Translations under genes and position numbers: made by a program
Notes under the pieces: model-generated
The model's input: the letters and a program-made list of their open reading frames with translations, nothing else
Told to the model about the DNA's origin: nothing
The model's database searches: none
Source of the DNA: Paenibacillus cymbidii
Lineage (GTDB): Bacteria > Bacillota > Bacilli > Paenibacillales > NBRC-103111
Assembly (NCBI RefSeq): GCF_004764705.1
Contig: NZ_SHLX01000009.1
Span: 1-64,000 of the forward strand
Reading direction: 5' to 3'
DNA length: 64,000 bases
Shown here: piece after piece, positions 27,104 through 36,288 of the stretch
How the letters are laid out: every line of letters starts with the position of its first letter
Numbering within the stretch: position 1 is the first letter of the stretch

Positions 27104-27625
27104 ATGAGACGACTACGAAACTCAATCCTTCTGATCCTTGCAATTACAACTGCAACATTCATAGGATCGACATTATCTCAACAAACCCAAGCCGACAGCG
27201 CCACCCAACCGGGATCGGTCGACGACCCTGTTGTCACGAAGAGTTACGTCGACGAGCAGATCCGCAAGCTGCTAAATGGCGGTTCTGTTGCGCCGACACC
27301 AACACCGACGCCGTTGCCGTCGGCTACGCCCACGGCTACGGAAGCAGCGGGAGTAACCACAGCCATCATTAAGCTCGAGCCCAACCAGACGCTCTACGTG
27401 GACGCGGGGGCGGATTCCATCGTGCGAACGGGCAAAGTGATCGCCTTCAGCAGCGACACGAACGGGATTACCGATGCGACGTCGGGCAAGGACATTTTGC
27501 CGGGTTCTTCAGTAGAGAACAACCATTTGCTGATCTTTCCGCGCGACGGGCGTGGCTTGAAGCCGGATCCGAAGTTCAAGGACGAAATTTACATTATGAT
27601 TCGTGGCGGATACGAAGTTAAATAG
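27104..27625 (+). CDS. Small secreted protein with Thr-Pro linker, function unknown
   Basis: The 173-residue product has an N-terminal hydrophobic export signal (NSILLILAITTATFIGSTLS). A segment VTKSYVDEQIRKLL follows that looks like a short helix or coiled coil, then a Thr-Pro linker similar in kind to that of the S-layer protein. The C-terminal domain runs about residues 85-173. ATG 27104 follows GGAGGG. It lies directly downstream of the SLH genes and is probably an envelope protein. No family with known function was recognised. Confidence 0.65.
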   Translation: MRRLRNSILLILAITTATFIGSTLSQQTQADSATQPGSVDDPVVTKSYVDEQIRKLLNGGSVAPTPTPTPLPSATPTATEAAGVTTAIIKLEPNQTLYVDAGADSIVRTGKVIAFSSDTNGITDATSGKDILPGSSVENNHLLIFPRDGRGLKPDPKFKDEIYIMIRGGYEVK

Positions 27626-27748
27626 GAAAGCAACGAGCGCCGCGGCGCCTGGCACCAACATTTTTCCCGGCTGACATAATCTTATGAGGTTGACCTTCCG
27701 GCGTGGAGCCATAATAAAGGCACACCACAACCAAGGAGGTGAGCACGT

Positions 27749-28039
27749 ATGGCAAAGGGAAAACAACTCGTGCCAGGATGCCATAAGGCGCTCGACGCAT
27801 TGAAGTATGAGATCGCAGCGGAGCTCGGACTGCCGGTCGGCAAGCAAGGGCTGTCCGCGTTCGGGGCGAACGAGGAATTTGCAACTGAGCTGGGTGGCAT
27901 TCCGGTGTCTTCCGTGAAGGAAGATTACTGGGGGCACATTGCCTCCCGTGACACGGGAGCCGTCGGCGGCGCCATCACGAGCCGGTTGATTCGACAAGCG
28001 GAAGAGACGCTGTTTTCGCTACCACATGTGAATCAATAA
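27749..28039 (+). CDS. Alpha/beta-type small acid-soluble spore protein
   Basis: These proteins coat and protect forespore DNA and are later degraded by the Gpr protease. The 96-residue product contains the two family blocks: ALDALKYEIAAELGLP, and GAVGGAITSRLIRQAEETL at the C-terminus. Between them the segment NEEFATELG resembles the Gpr cleavage region. ATG 27749 follows the near-perfect ribosome site AAGGAGGTGA. The middle insert (SSVKEDYWGHIAS) makes it somewhat longer and more divergent than classical SspA/SspB, so it is a minor or variant member. Expression in the forespore (SigG) is expected, but no promoter was identified with confidence. Confidence 0.85.
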   Translation: MAKGKQLVPGCHKALDALKYEIAAELGLPVGKQGLSAFGANEEFATELGGIPVSSVKEDYWGHIASRDTGAVGGAITSRLIRQAEETLFSLPHVNQ

Positions 28040-28078
28040 GTTTTCGAGCAAGGCGAAAAAATGCAAATTCATATTGGC

Positions 28079-28138
28079 GATAAAACCTACCACTGAACGC
28101 GGTCGCTCATCCTGAGAGGCCTCGATAGAGGTTTTATC
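28079..28138 (+). other. Structured RNA element or terminator-like hairpin
   Basis: A perfect 10-bp stem (GATAAAACCT 28079-28088 with AGGTTTTATC 28129-28138) encloses about 40 bases that contain further short complementary segments. It could be the transcript end of the SASP gene or a separate RNA structure; the U tract is weak. Apart from this and the metK promoter, 28040-28337 holds nothing recognisable. Confidence 0.35.
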
Positions 28139-28228
28139 ATAATTTGGCCTCATTCCAAGCGTGAATGGCCGGAGAAAAAGCCGTCATATTAAGATTTCCC
28201 AAACTGCGTGCAGATGATACATGATTCA

Positions 28229-28257
28229 TTGACAGTGATCGACAAATACAGTACTAT
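28229..28257 (+). promoter_or_regulatory. SigA promoter of metK
   Basis: A perfect TTGACA at 28229-28234 and TACTAT at 28252-28257 with 17 bases between. Transcription would start near 28264, about 74 bases before metK. Confidence 0.75.
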
Positions 28258-28275
28258 GTTTGTCAGTAGGTTCGT

Positions 28276-28316
28276 AATCAACAACCTCCTCCGGTTTTGG
28301 AGAAGGTTGATTTTTT
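28276..28316 (+). terminator. Hairpin plus T tract in the metK leader (possible attenuator)
   Basis: AATCAAC (28276-28282) pairs with GTTGATT (28306-28312), and CTCC (28289-28292) with GGAG (28299-28302), followed by a run of T bases to 28316. It sits between the metK promoter and the metK ribosome site. An alternative pairing AGGTT (28268-28272) with AACCT (28283-28287) would compete with it. No S-box consensus was seen. Confidence 0.45.
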
Positions 28317-28337
28317 ATGTGGGAGGGCGATGGGAAG

Positions 28338-29549
28338 ATGACGGCTTCAAACAAACGCCGGCTGTTCACCTCGGAATCGGTAACGGAAGGCCATCCGGAT
28401 AAAATATGTGACCAGATTTCCGACGCGGTATTGGATGCTTTCCTTGAAGTGGACCCGAACGCGCGGGTAGCGTGTGAAGTTTCGGTAGCAACAGGGCTTG
28501 TACTGGTCATTGGGGAAATCAGCAGCCGGGCGGATTATGTCGATATTTCGGCGATTGCGCGCCGCACGATCAAGGAAATCGGCTATACTCGCGCCAAATA
28601 CGGCTTTGACTCGCAAACCTGTGCTGTTCTGACGTCGCTGAACGAGCAGTCTGCAGATATCGCGATGGGCGTCGACAAAGCGTTGGAAGCTCGCGAAGGG
28701 CAAATGACGGACGAAGAAATCGAAGCGCTTGGCGCAGGCGACCAAGGCCTCATGTTCGGCTTCGCTTGCAACGAGACGCCAGAACTGATGCCGATGCCGA
28801 TCGCGTTGTCGCACCGTTTGGCGCGGCGCTTGTCGGAAGTGCGCAAGAACGGCACGCTTCCATACCTGCGTCCGGACGGCAAAACGCAAGTGACGATCGA
28901 ATACGAAGGCGACCGTCCGCTCCGTGTCGACACGATTGTCGTGTCCACGCAGCATGCGGAAGAGATCACGCTGGAGCAGATCCAGAAGGACATTCAGGAA
29001 CATGTTATCAAGAAGGTTATTCCAGCCGAATATCTGGATGCGGCGACCAAATATTTCATCAACCCGACGGGACGTTTCGTTATCGGCGGACCGCAAGGCG
29101 ATGCCGGCCTGACAGGCCGCAAAATCATCGTCGACACATACGGCGGCTACGCCCGCCACGGCGGCGGCGCGTTCTCCGGCAAGGATCCGACGAAGGTCGA
29201 CCGCTCGGCAGCGTACGCAGCACGCTACGTAGCCAAAAACATCGTTGCCGCGGGACTCGCGGACAAATGCGAAATCCAACTCGCTTACGCGATTGGCGTT
29301 GCTCGTCCGGTTTCGATCAGCGTCGACACATTCGGCACAGGCAAAGTAAGCGACGACAAGCTTGTCGAAGTCATCGGCAAAAATTTTGACCTGCGCTCGG
29401 CCGGCATTATTCGCGAACTGGGCTTGCGCAAGCCGATTTATCGCCAGACGGCGGCATACGGCCATTTTGGCCGCACCGATGTGGACCTGCCTTGGGAGCG
29501 TACGAACAAGGTAGAGCAATTGAAACGCGACGCGCTGGCTACGGTATAA
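28338..29549 (+). CDS. metK: S-adenosylmethionine synthetase
   Basis: MetK makes S-adenosylmethionine from methionine and ATP. The 403-residue product has the N-terminal substrate block [20 protein letters not shown], the loop [20 protein letters not shown], and the P-loop-like [19 protein letters not shown] near the C-terminal third. All are standard for the family and the length is right. ATG 28338 follows GGGAGGGCGATGGGAAG; an ATG at 28317 lies inside the leader hairpin tail and is less likely. It is transcribed alone, with its own promoter and a terminator at 29581. Confidence 0.97.
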   Translation: MTASNKRRLFTSESVTEGHPDKICDQISDAVLDAFLEVDPNARVACEVSVATGLVLVIGEISSRADYVDISAIARRTIKEIGYTRAKYGFDSQTCAVLTSLNEQSADIAMGVDKALEAREGQMTDEEIEALGAGDQGLMFGFACNETPELMPMPIALSHRLARRLSEVRKNGTLPYLRPDGKTQVTIEYEGDRPLRVDTIVVSTQHAEEITLEQIQKDIQEHVIKKVIPAEYLDAATKYFINPTGRFVIGGPQGDAGLTGRKIIVDTYGGYARHGGGAFSGKDPTKVDRSAAYAARYVAKNIVAAGLADKCEIQLAYAIGVARPVSISVDTFGTGKVSDDKLVEVIGKNFDLRSAGIIRELGLRKPIYRQTAAYGHFGRTDVDLPWERTNKVEQLKRDALATV

Positions 29550-29580
29550 AAAATTCCGAATCGGCTCGCAAAATGACGAA

Positions 29581-29613
29581 GCACGTCATCCTGACACGGA
29601 TGGCGTGTTTTTG
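29581..29613 (+). terminator. Intrinsic terminator after metK
   Basis: A stem of about 10 bp (GCACGTCATCC with GGATGGCGTGT, one G-U pair) and a 6-base loop are followed by TTTTTG. Confidence 0.8.
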
Positions 29614-29631
29614 TTTAGTCATTTAAGATGA

Positions 29632-29661
29632 TAGACAAATAATGGGGGCTTCCACTATACT
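29632..29661 (+). promoter_or_regulatory. Candidate promoter of the third SLH gene
   Basis: TAGACA at 29632-29637 and TATACT at 29656-29661 are 18 bases apart, about 50 bases before the start codon. Confidence 0.5.
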
Positions 29662-29709
29662 ATTGAAATGATAATGTAAAATAATAGAATTGGAGGGACC
29701 CGTATAAAA

Positions 29710-32700
29710 ATGATGAAATTATTTCACCGCAAAGTAGTTCTATTTTTGACGATATTATCGTTACTTGCGTCGATTTGGATTCCAGCGGCGAGCGCCGAGC
29801 AGGCGAAAGACGATCGGTCCGGACATTGGGCCGAGAAGCAGTTGATGGAATGGACGGCGAAAGGGTGGCTGCAAGGATACGCGGACGGAAGCTACCGGCC
29901 GGATCAAACGGTCAGCCGTGCGGAATATTTGGCGATGATGGATCGGGCGTTTGAGTTGCAAGCGGGAGAAGTCAAGCCAGCTTTCCAGGACACTCAGGGA
30001 GGCGAGTGGTTCGAAACTGCGGTATCGCATGCCGTTTACGCCGGAATTCTCGATGGGTATGAAGACGGCACGTTGCGCCCTTCCCAGTCGATCAGCCGGC
30101 AGGAGGCTGCGGTCATGCTGGCGCGACTGCTCAAGCTTGAGCCTGGCAATCGGCAGGCAGCATCGTTTGCAGACGCGGCAGATATCGCCGATTGGAGCAT
30201 GGAAGCTACCACCGAACTCGTACATAGAGATGTATTGTCCGGGTACCCGGACGGCGCGTTCCGTCCCACGCATCCGATTACGAGAGCGGAAGCCGTGACA
30301 ATGCTGGATAAAGCAGTGCATCTAAAGCCGGCAGAAGTGGTTTATAGCGAAAAAGGAGCGGTCTACGGATCTGATGACAAGGTGACGACGATCGCAGGTG
30401 ACGTTGTCATCGATGCCCCGGATATTACGTTGAAAAATACGGTTATAGAGGGCAATCTGCGGATTTCCGGGCAAGTAGGCGATGGCGATGTGAATTTGCA
30501 GTCCGTCACAGTGCGCGGCGAAACGATTGTGAATGGCGGCGGTGAACACAGTGTTCATTTCGTCAACTGCATCATTGCTGTGGTTACGATAGACAAAAAA
30601 GACGGTACGGTTCGTATTGTTTCCGAAGGAAACACAACGGTTGTATCCGTTCAAATCAATACCAGCGCAACATTGGATACGACCCAATCGTCAGGAGGCG
30701 GTTTTGGACAAGTTACGCTAAGCGAATCGCTTCCCGCCGGTTCCACGGTTACGCTGTCGGGCACTTTCGCCGACGTTAATGTCGCCGCAGGTCAAGTCAT
30801 TCTGGTTGTGCCGGAAGGATCGATCGGCAACCTTCTGTTTGACGAAGGGGCGTCGGATTCGTCGGTATCGCTGGGCAAAGAGGTTACGGTCCTTACGATG
30901 CTTGCGAATGCAATTATTAAGGCTTTTGGCGAAGGAACGATCACCAAAGTGATTTTCGGCGAACAAGCCGCCGGTTCGGAACTTGAAGTGAAGACGGAGG
31001 AGGTGCAGCAGAAAGGAAGCGTTTCGCCATCTCCTTCGCCGACTCCGTCCGCTTCGCCCACCGCGTCGGTACCCCCGTCGGGAGCGCCGGGTGGCGGAGG
31101 TCCAGTTGGCGGAGGCCCGACCGGAGGAGGAGGCTCTACAGGTGGCGATACGCCTTCAGGCGGAGGATCATCGACTCCTCCGGATGATCATACGCCGCCC
31201 ACCTTTAACGCAACGGCCCGTTCCAATACGGAAGTGCTGCTGACCTTCTCCGAGTCGGTGCTAATGACAGGTTCGGCTGCAATTGCAATTGCGCTCTATT
31301 CCGGAACGGGAACGCTTGCCGTTACGGGGATCACGCGGGAAGCGAGCGATAAGCTGGTGCTTCATACGGCATCGCAAACGGCGTCAACCCTATATAAAAT
31401 TGTCACCGTGACGGGTATAACCGACAATAGCGGGAATGCCGTCGATCTCGCCCGCTCCACAACTTATTTTGCAGGAAAGAACAAAGAGATGCCGCCGCTG
31501 GCAACCGCCAGAGCGCAGCAGATCGATGACAAGCTGCTTTATATCGAGTTGACTGACGGCTACGACCCATCATCTTTAACTGCCGCTACGTTAAAAATCA
31601 CCCCGAGCAATGGGACGGAGGCCGCATTTACCGGCGCTGTCAAACGAGCCGCGACCGCAGCGGACGCGCAGAAATTCGGTTACAAGGCGGAGGAAGCGAC
31701 AGCTGCTGCCGGTAAAGGGATTGTCATTGATCTGAGGGACAGCGTGGAGGTACCGTATAAACTTTACAACGTGGTGTTGGAGTCGTTGCTTAGTCCGGGC
31801 GGAAGCGAAACCTGGGTTTCGATAAGTTTCGTCTATCTCCTCAACACCAAGCCGACGATTATGAACGTTCAAGCGCTCGACCGACAGACGCTGGCAGTAA
31901 CGTTCGATCGCGACGTGGCGGATTTGTCAATTGCCGGACCGCTTTATCAATCTTCCACGGGAGAAATCGTACCCGATCTCTTGCAGGTATCCGTAGGCGG
32001 AGCGACATATGCGATACCGGGCGAGCCTTATTTTGGCGGGATGAATGCATACAAGAGCCCCAGCGAAGCGAACAGGCTGATTCTAGTGGCAAGCAATCCA
32101 GACGCGTTTGCCGGAGCTTCGAACACGTTTGAACTGACGACTTCGGGCGATGTGCTGAAACCGGAGGCAGCGCCGCTGACATTCACCGGAAAGGACAATA
32201 CTCGCAAGATTCTTGTTACAGGAGTAGTCGCTGTCGATCCGTTTACGATACAAGTGTATTTCGATTCGCCTGCAAAAGTAGATGATTTAAACCAGTTCGC
32301 CAAAATCGGGACAGCGGCTGATAGTTACGGATCGGCTCCAATCAGCTTGTTAAACGGTGCCCCGGTGGCAAACACGAGCAGTAAAATATGGTCGTTCCGA
32401 ACGAGCCCGACGCTCGCGACCGGGACCATTTACCGATTGATTCTGTATCCGACGTTGTCCAACAGTTTCTTGTCCGACCGCTCCGGCTATATCCAACCGG
32501 ATCCGGGCGATGGCTATTTCAGCTTCGCCGGACCTCCGGCCACTATGGCATCGCTCGGCACGATCTCGGTCGTGGCCACAGACGCGCGGACGATCGAGGT
32601 ATTTTATCCGGAGCAGATGGGCAACGCCGTACTCGTCCGCAATCATTATGCAATAACCAGCGACAGTGATGGCAGCATTCTGGTGGATCCTCAACCGACC

Positions 32701-33336
32701 TGGAATGTGGATTACGATCCGTTGATGAAAAAGGCTACCTTGCATTTGGGGCAAAATTTAACGGCAGGCAGGATGTATTATTTGGCTCTCTCTTCCTCCA
32801 TCATGAATGCGGACGGGACAAGAGCGGTGCCCGCGGAACATACCGGTATGGCGGGAATAACCAGCGGGAAAACAATCCAATTTGCCGGTATGAGTAATCT
32901 GGTCGGACCCAAGCTCATTCCCCCGACCGTAGACACGGACAAGATGGGCATCACATTCGGCTTCGACCAACCGGTCGCAATTGCTGACAGCCCGTACTCG
33001 TTAGCGCTTAATAGCGATGACCAACTGGCTAACTTCGAATTTCCGTCGGGAATTGCGGCGAGGAATATCAGTTTCTCACGCAACGACTCCATCTTGTTAT
33101 TCCAAGTGGAGGGACAATTGGCAGGAGACTCGGCCGTCGTCGACTTGCAGTCCGTGACAGGTACTGTAACGCGTGATCCGGGCGGAAAGACGTTCCACGT
33201 TCGATTTACCCAAGCGCTCCAGGGAGGAACGTTTGCCAAGATAACGGTCATAAACAATTCGGCTTTAAAAGTGTTTGGCAAATCCATGATGCCGGCGGCG
33301 TCGCAAACGATTTACGCAGGGATTCCGTCCAACTGA
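29710..33336 (+). CDS. Large secreted SLH protein with N-terminal SLH triplet and beta-helix-like region
   Basis: The 1208-residue product has a signal peptide ending near PAASA. Three well-preserved SLH domains lie at about residues 35-205, with motifs DQTVSRAEYLAMMDRAFEL, SQSISRQEAAVMLARLLKL and THPITRAEAVTMLDKAVHL. A region at about 215-430 has short repeating strands (DITLKNTVIEGNLRISG and similar) suggesting a right-handed beta helix. A Pro/Ser/Gly linker follows at about 438-497, then several Ig-like repeats. The SLH motifs are the most canonical in the window, so attachment to the CsaB-modified polymer is likely. A role as surface or adhesion protein is inferred; no catalytic motif was seen. 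Confidence 0.88.
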   Translation: MMKLFHRKVVLFLTILSLLASIWIPAASAEQAKDDRSGHWAEKQLMEWTAKGWLQGYADGSYRPDQTVSRAEYLAMMDRAFELQAGEVKPAFQDTQGGEWFETAVSHAVYAGILDGYEDGTLRPSQSISRQEAAVMLARLLKLEPGNRQAASFADAADIADWSMEATTELVHRDVLSGYPDGAFRPTHPITRAEAVTMLDKAVHLKPAEVVYSEKGAVYGSDDKVTTIAGDVVIDAPDITLKNTVIEGNLRISGQVGDGDVNLQSVTVRGETIVNGGGEHSVHFVNCIIAVVTIDKKDGTVRIVSEGNTTVVSVQINTSATLDTTQSSGGGFGQVTLSESLPAGSTVTLSGTFADVNVAAGQVILVVPEGSIGNLLFDEGASDSSVSLGKEVTVLTMLANAIIKAFGEGTITKVIFGEQAAGSELEVKTEEVQQKGSVSPSPSPTPSASPTASVPPSGAPGGGGPVGGGPTGGGGSTGGDTPSGGGSSTPPDDHTPPTFNATARSNTEVLLTFSESVLMTGSAAIAIALYSGTGTLAVTGITREASDKLVLHTASQTASTLYKIVTVTGITDNSGNAVDLARSTTYFAGKNKEMPPLATARAQQIDDKLLYIELTDGYDPSSLTAATLKITPSNGTEAAFTGAVKRAATAADAQKFGYKAEEATAAAGKGIVIDLRDSVEVPYKLYNVVLESLLSPGGSETWVSISFVYLLNTKPTIMNVQALDRQTLAVTFDRDVADLSIAGPLYQSSTGEIVPDLLQVSVGGATYAIPGEPYFGGMNAYKSPSEANRLILVASNPDAFAGASNTFELTTSGDVLKPEAAPLTFTGKDNTRKILVTGVVAVDPFTIQVYFDSPAKVDDLNQFAKIGTAADSYGSAPISLLNGAPVANTSSKIWSFRTSPTLATGTIYRLILYPTLSNSFLSDRSGYIQPDPGDGYFSFAGPPATMASLGTISVVATDARTIEVFYPEQMGNAVLVRNHYAITSDSDGSILVDPQPTWNVDYDPLMKKATLHLGQNLTAGRMYYLALSSSIMNADGTRAVPAEHTGMAGITSGKTIQFAGMSNLVGPKLIPPTVDTDKMGITFGFDQPVAIADSPYSLALNSDDQLANFEFPSGIAARNISFSRNDSILLFQVEGQLAGDSAVVDLQSVTGTVTRDPGGKTFHVRFTQALQGGTFAKITVINNSALKVFGKSMMPAASQTIYAGIPSN

Positions 33337-33356
33337 TTCGTGCCTCACTGACGAAG

Positions 33357-33392
33357 AACGTCACTTCTCCCGGCGAGAAGTGGCGTTTTTTT
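33357..33392 (+). terminator. Intrinsic terminator after the third SLH gene
   Basis: A 12-bp stem with one G-U pair (ACGTCACTTCTC with GAGAAGTGGCGT) and a 5-base loop are followed by seven T bases. Confidence 0.88.
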
Positions 33393-33515
33393 ATCCCAGC
33401 GCAACCAAACGACGAAAACCGGGGTCTATTATAGTAGGCAATTCGATAGAGAGAGATAGGAGAATGGCCGAGAGGAAACGTCGGTCGCGGTCAAGAGGAG
33501 AGGAGCAGCAACAAG

Positions 33516-36200
33516 ATGCGAAAGGCACAGGAAACGAAGAAACATAAATCGAACCGCAGCAGGAGGCGGCTGTTGTCGATGCTGCTGCTGGCGTCGCTGG
33601 CGATTCCGGCGCAGACGGCCGGCTGGCTGCCGGGCAAGCAGCCGGTGGCGTACGCAGCGGCGACAACAGGCGCCAGCGCCAAAATCGTAAGCGAGGAGCC
33701 GATCACCGCAGGCGCGACGCTGCGCAATTATGTCTGGAGCGCGACACGCGGCACCAATGCCGTACAAACGAATGTGCACGTGATCGTGGTCGACTTGCAA
33801 AATCCGAACGTGAAGCTGGACGTCATAGCCGGGGTGGACGGCCAGTTCACGAAGAAGGAGACGGTAAAAGGCATGGCGGCGGACACAGGCGCCGTTGCCG
33901 CGGTGAACGGCGATTTCTTCGCGACGGCCGGCGACGGAGCGCCGATCGGGGCGCAAATTACCGGCGGCACGCTGGAATCGAGCGCGCCTTTCCTGCCGGG
34001 CATTTACCAGTTCGCCGTTTCGAAGAACAACACGCCAATCATTGACCAGTTTACGTTCTCGGGCAAGGTGACGGCGGCAGACGGGGCGACGTTCGACATC
34101 GCCGGCGTCAACAAGGCGCCCTACTGGTTCGTGCCCAGCGGCGAACACAGCCACGTGGACGCGATCCACCTGTACACCGATGCCTGGGGCTCCAAGGTGC
34201 GGGCCGTCGACCGGGCGACCGATTTGCTCGAGGTGCTCGTGCAGAACGGCGTCGTGATGCAGAAGAAGGAAGGCGCGCTGGACATGCTGGCGCCGAGCGA
34301 CGGGTATATTTTGCGCACGGAAGGGAAAGGGGCGGCATTCATTCGCCAGCACGTCAAGGTCGGCGACAAGATCAAAGCCGAATACAGCCTGGCGCCGCTC
34401 GATCCGACGAAGCAGTACGACACGGCCAAGTTCAAAACGATGATCGGCGGCCAGCCGCTGCTCGTCAATCAGGGACAAGCCGAGTCGATCCAGTCGAACG
34501 CGCCGGATCCGGGCAGCTACCGCTCGCGCACGGCGGTCGGTTATCCGCTCGATCAGCGGTACGCTTACATCATCACCGCCGACAAGGGCGGGAACAGCGC
34601 CGGCATGTCGCTGCCCGAGCTGCAGCAGTTCATGATTTCGCTCGGACTGTGGATGGGGCTGAACCTCGACGGAGGCGGCTCGACGCAGATGGTGTCGCGG
34701 CCGCTCGGCGAGACGGGGGCGACGCTTGTCGGCACAACCGAAAACAACTACGAACGGCCGGTCGTCAACGGGCTGGGCGTGTTTTCGACGGCGCCGAAAG
34801 GGCAAGTAAAAGGCATCCAGCTCAGCGGCAAGCAACAGCTGCTGATCGGCGAGAAGGCGACTTACGGCATCAAGGCTTACGACGAATATTACAACCCCGT
34901 GGACGCCACGCAGACCAGTTGGCAATGGAATAGTTCGAATGCGGTCGGCACGCTGGAGAACGGCACGTTCACGGCAACCGCCGCGGGCAAAACGACCCTC
35001 ACTGCCGCCGCAGGACTCGGCAAAGGCACGCTTGACGTACAAGTCATCGGCCGGGGCGACATCGCATCGATGCAAGTTCAGCCGGCGGCCAGCTCGCTGA
35101 TCGAAGGCGCCGACGTTGCGCTCAAGGTGAAGGTCACGACGAAGGCCGGTGTCGAGCGCGTGCTTCCGGGCAATCTTTTCTCATGGGAGGCAAGCGGCTT
35201 CCAGGGCACGGTAACGGACGGCGTGCTGCACGTCTACAGCATGGACGGCGCCGCCAAAGGCGCAATCACCGCCTCTTACGACGGGATGCATGCCATGGCG
35301 ACGCTGCCGGTCGGAGAGAAGCGGGTGTTGGCCGATTTTGACGCCAAGACGCTTCCGGTCTCTTTTACCGGGACAGCGGGCGTAAAAGGGCAGGTAGGCA
35401 TCGTTTCGGCCGCCGGAGCCGCGGGATCGGTCAGCAAAGCCGTCTACATGAACTATGACATGACGGGCGGCTCCGGCACGCTTGCCTCCTACATCGCCTT
35501 CGGCGATGGCGGCACCGGCGTCACGCTGGAAGGCGAACCCCGGACGATGGTGATGAATGTAGAGGGCGACAAGAGCCTCAACTGGCTGCGCGCGGAAATG
35601 ATCGATGCGGACGGAAAGCTGTATTATGTGCCGTTTACCGACTCGCTCAGCTGGACGGGATGGCGGACGGTAACCGCCGATTTGGTCTCGCAGCAGATGA
35701 CCTATCCGGTCAAGCTGCGCAAGGTTTATTTGGCCAATCCGCCGGTAGGACAGGACGAACGCGCAAAACGCGGGGCGATCAAGGTCGACGACATCGCGTT
35801 CCTGTACGAGAAGCCGCTCGCGGAGGCGCCGCGCAATCAGGTGCAATTGACTATCGGCAGCCGCACGATTACGGTGAACGGAGCCAAACAAACGGTGGAT
35901 GCGGCGCCGGAAATCGTCAATGACAACACGCTGGTGCCGCTGCGGTTCGTGATTCAGGCGCTTGGCGGATCCGTCGAGTGGAACGAGGCGGAGCGCAAAG
36001 TGACGGTGAAGCAGGGCGATCGGCTGGGCGAGCTGTGGATCGGCAACCCCAATCTGAACATCGGCGGGACGGTCGTTGCGGCGGAAGTGGCGCCAATGAT
36101 CAAAAACGACTATACGATGGTGCCGCTGCGCGTGCTGACCCAGGGCTTCGGCTGGACCGTCAGCTGGAACGAAACGACGCGGACCGTAAGCCTGGCGTAA
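33516..36200 (+). CDS. Secreted phosphodiester glycosidase (NAGPA-like) with C-terminal stalk domain
   Basis: The 894-residue exported protein has a twin-basic N-terminus and signal peptide. A phosphodiester glycosidase domain lies at about residues 75-425, with VAAVNGDFFATAGDGAP, RSRTAVGYPLDQRYAYI and MGLNLDGGGSTQMVSRPLGE, the hallmarks of the NAGPA fold. A bacterial Ig-like segment follows at about 430-520, then a beta-rich region. The C-terminal copper-amine-oxidase-type stalk domain (about 775-894) has paired DNTLVPLRFVIQALGG and DYTMVPLRVLTQGFGW motifs. Enzymes of this kind remove sugars linked through phosphodiesters; a wall glycopolymer is a plausible target given the neighbours, but that is inference. 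Confidence 0.85.
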   Translation: MRKAQETKKHKSNRSRRRLLSMLLLASLAIPAQTAGWLPGKQPVAYAAATTGASAKIVSEEPITAGATLRNYVWSATRGTNAVQTNVHVIVVDLQNPNVKLDVIAGVDGQFTKKETVKGMAADTGAVAAVNGDFFATAGDGAPIGAQITGGTLESSAPFLPGIYQFAVSKNNTPIIDQFTFSGKVTAADGATFDIAGVNKAPYWFVPSGEHSHVDAIHLYTDAWGSKVRAVDRATDLLEVLVQNGVVMQKKEGALDMLAPSDGYILRTEGKGAAFIRQHVKVGDKIKAEYSLAPLDPTKQYDTAKFKTMIGGQPLLVNQGQAESIQSNAPDPGSYRSRTAVGYPLDQRYAYIITADKGGNSAGMSLPELQQFMISLGLWMGLNLDGGGSTQMVSRPLGETGATLVGTTENNYERPVVNGLGVFSTAPKGQVKGIQLSGKQQLLIGEKATYGIKAYDEYYNPVDATQTSWQWNSSNAVGTLENGTFTATAAGKTTLTAAAGLGKGTLDVQVIGRGDIASMQVQPAASSLIEGADVALKVKVTTKAGVERVLPGNLFSWEASGFQGTVTDGVLHVYSMDGAAKGAITASYDGMHAMATLPVGEKRVLADFDAKTLPVSFTGTAGVKGQVGIVSAAGAAGSVSKAVYMNYDMTGGSGTLASYIAFGDGGTGVTLEGEPRTMVMNVEGDKSLNWLRAEMIDADGKLYYVPFTDSLSWTGWRTVTADLVSQQMTYPVKLRKVYLANPPVGQDERAKRGAIKVDDIAFLYEKPLAEAPRNQVQLTIGSRTITVNGAKQTVDAAPEIVNDNTLVPLRFVIQALGGSVEWNEAERKVTVKQGDRLGELWIGNPNLNIGGTVVAAEVAPMIKNDYTMVPLRVLTQGFGWTVSWNETTRTVSLA

Positions 36201-36288
36201 AATTAGTACATTTTAATCACATCAATCAAGGGCAAATATGGTAGTATAGAAAGAAATGATTCGGTACGTAGCAAAGGGGCCCGGGACT

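Noticed and set aside
28040..28337. Possible SAM-I (S-box) riboswitch before metK
   Set aside because: The S-box core sequences were not found; only a short terminator-like leader is present.
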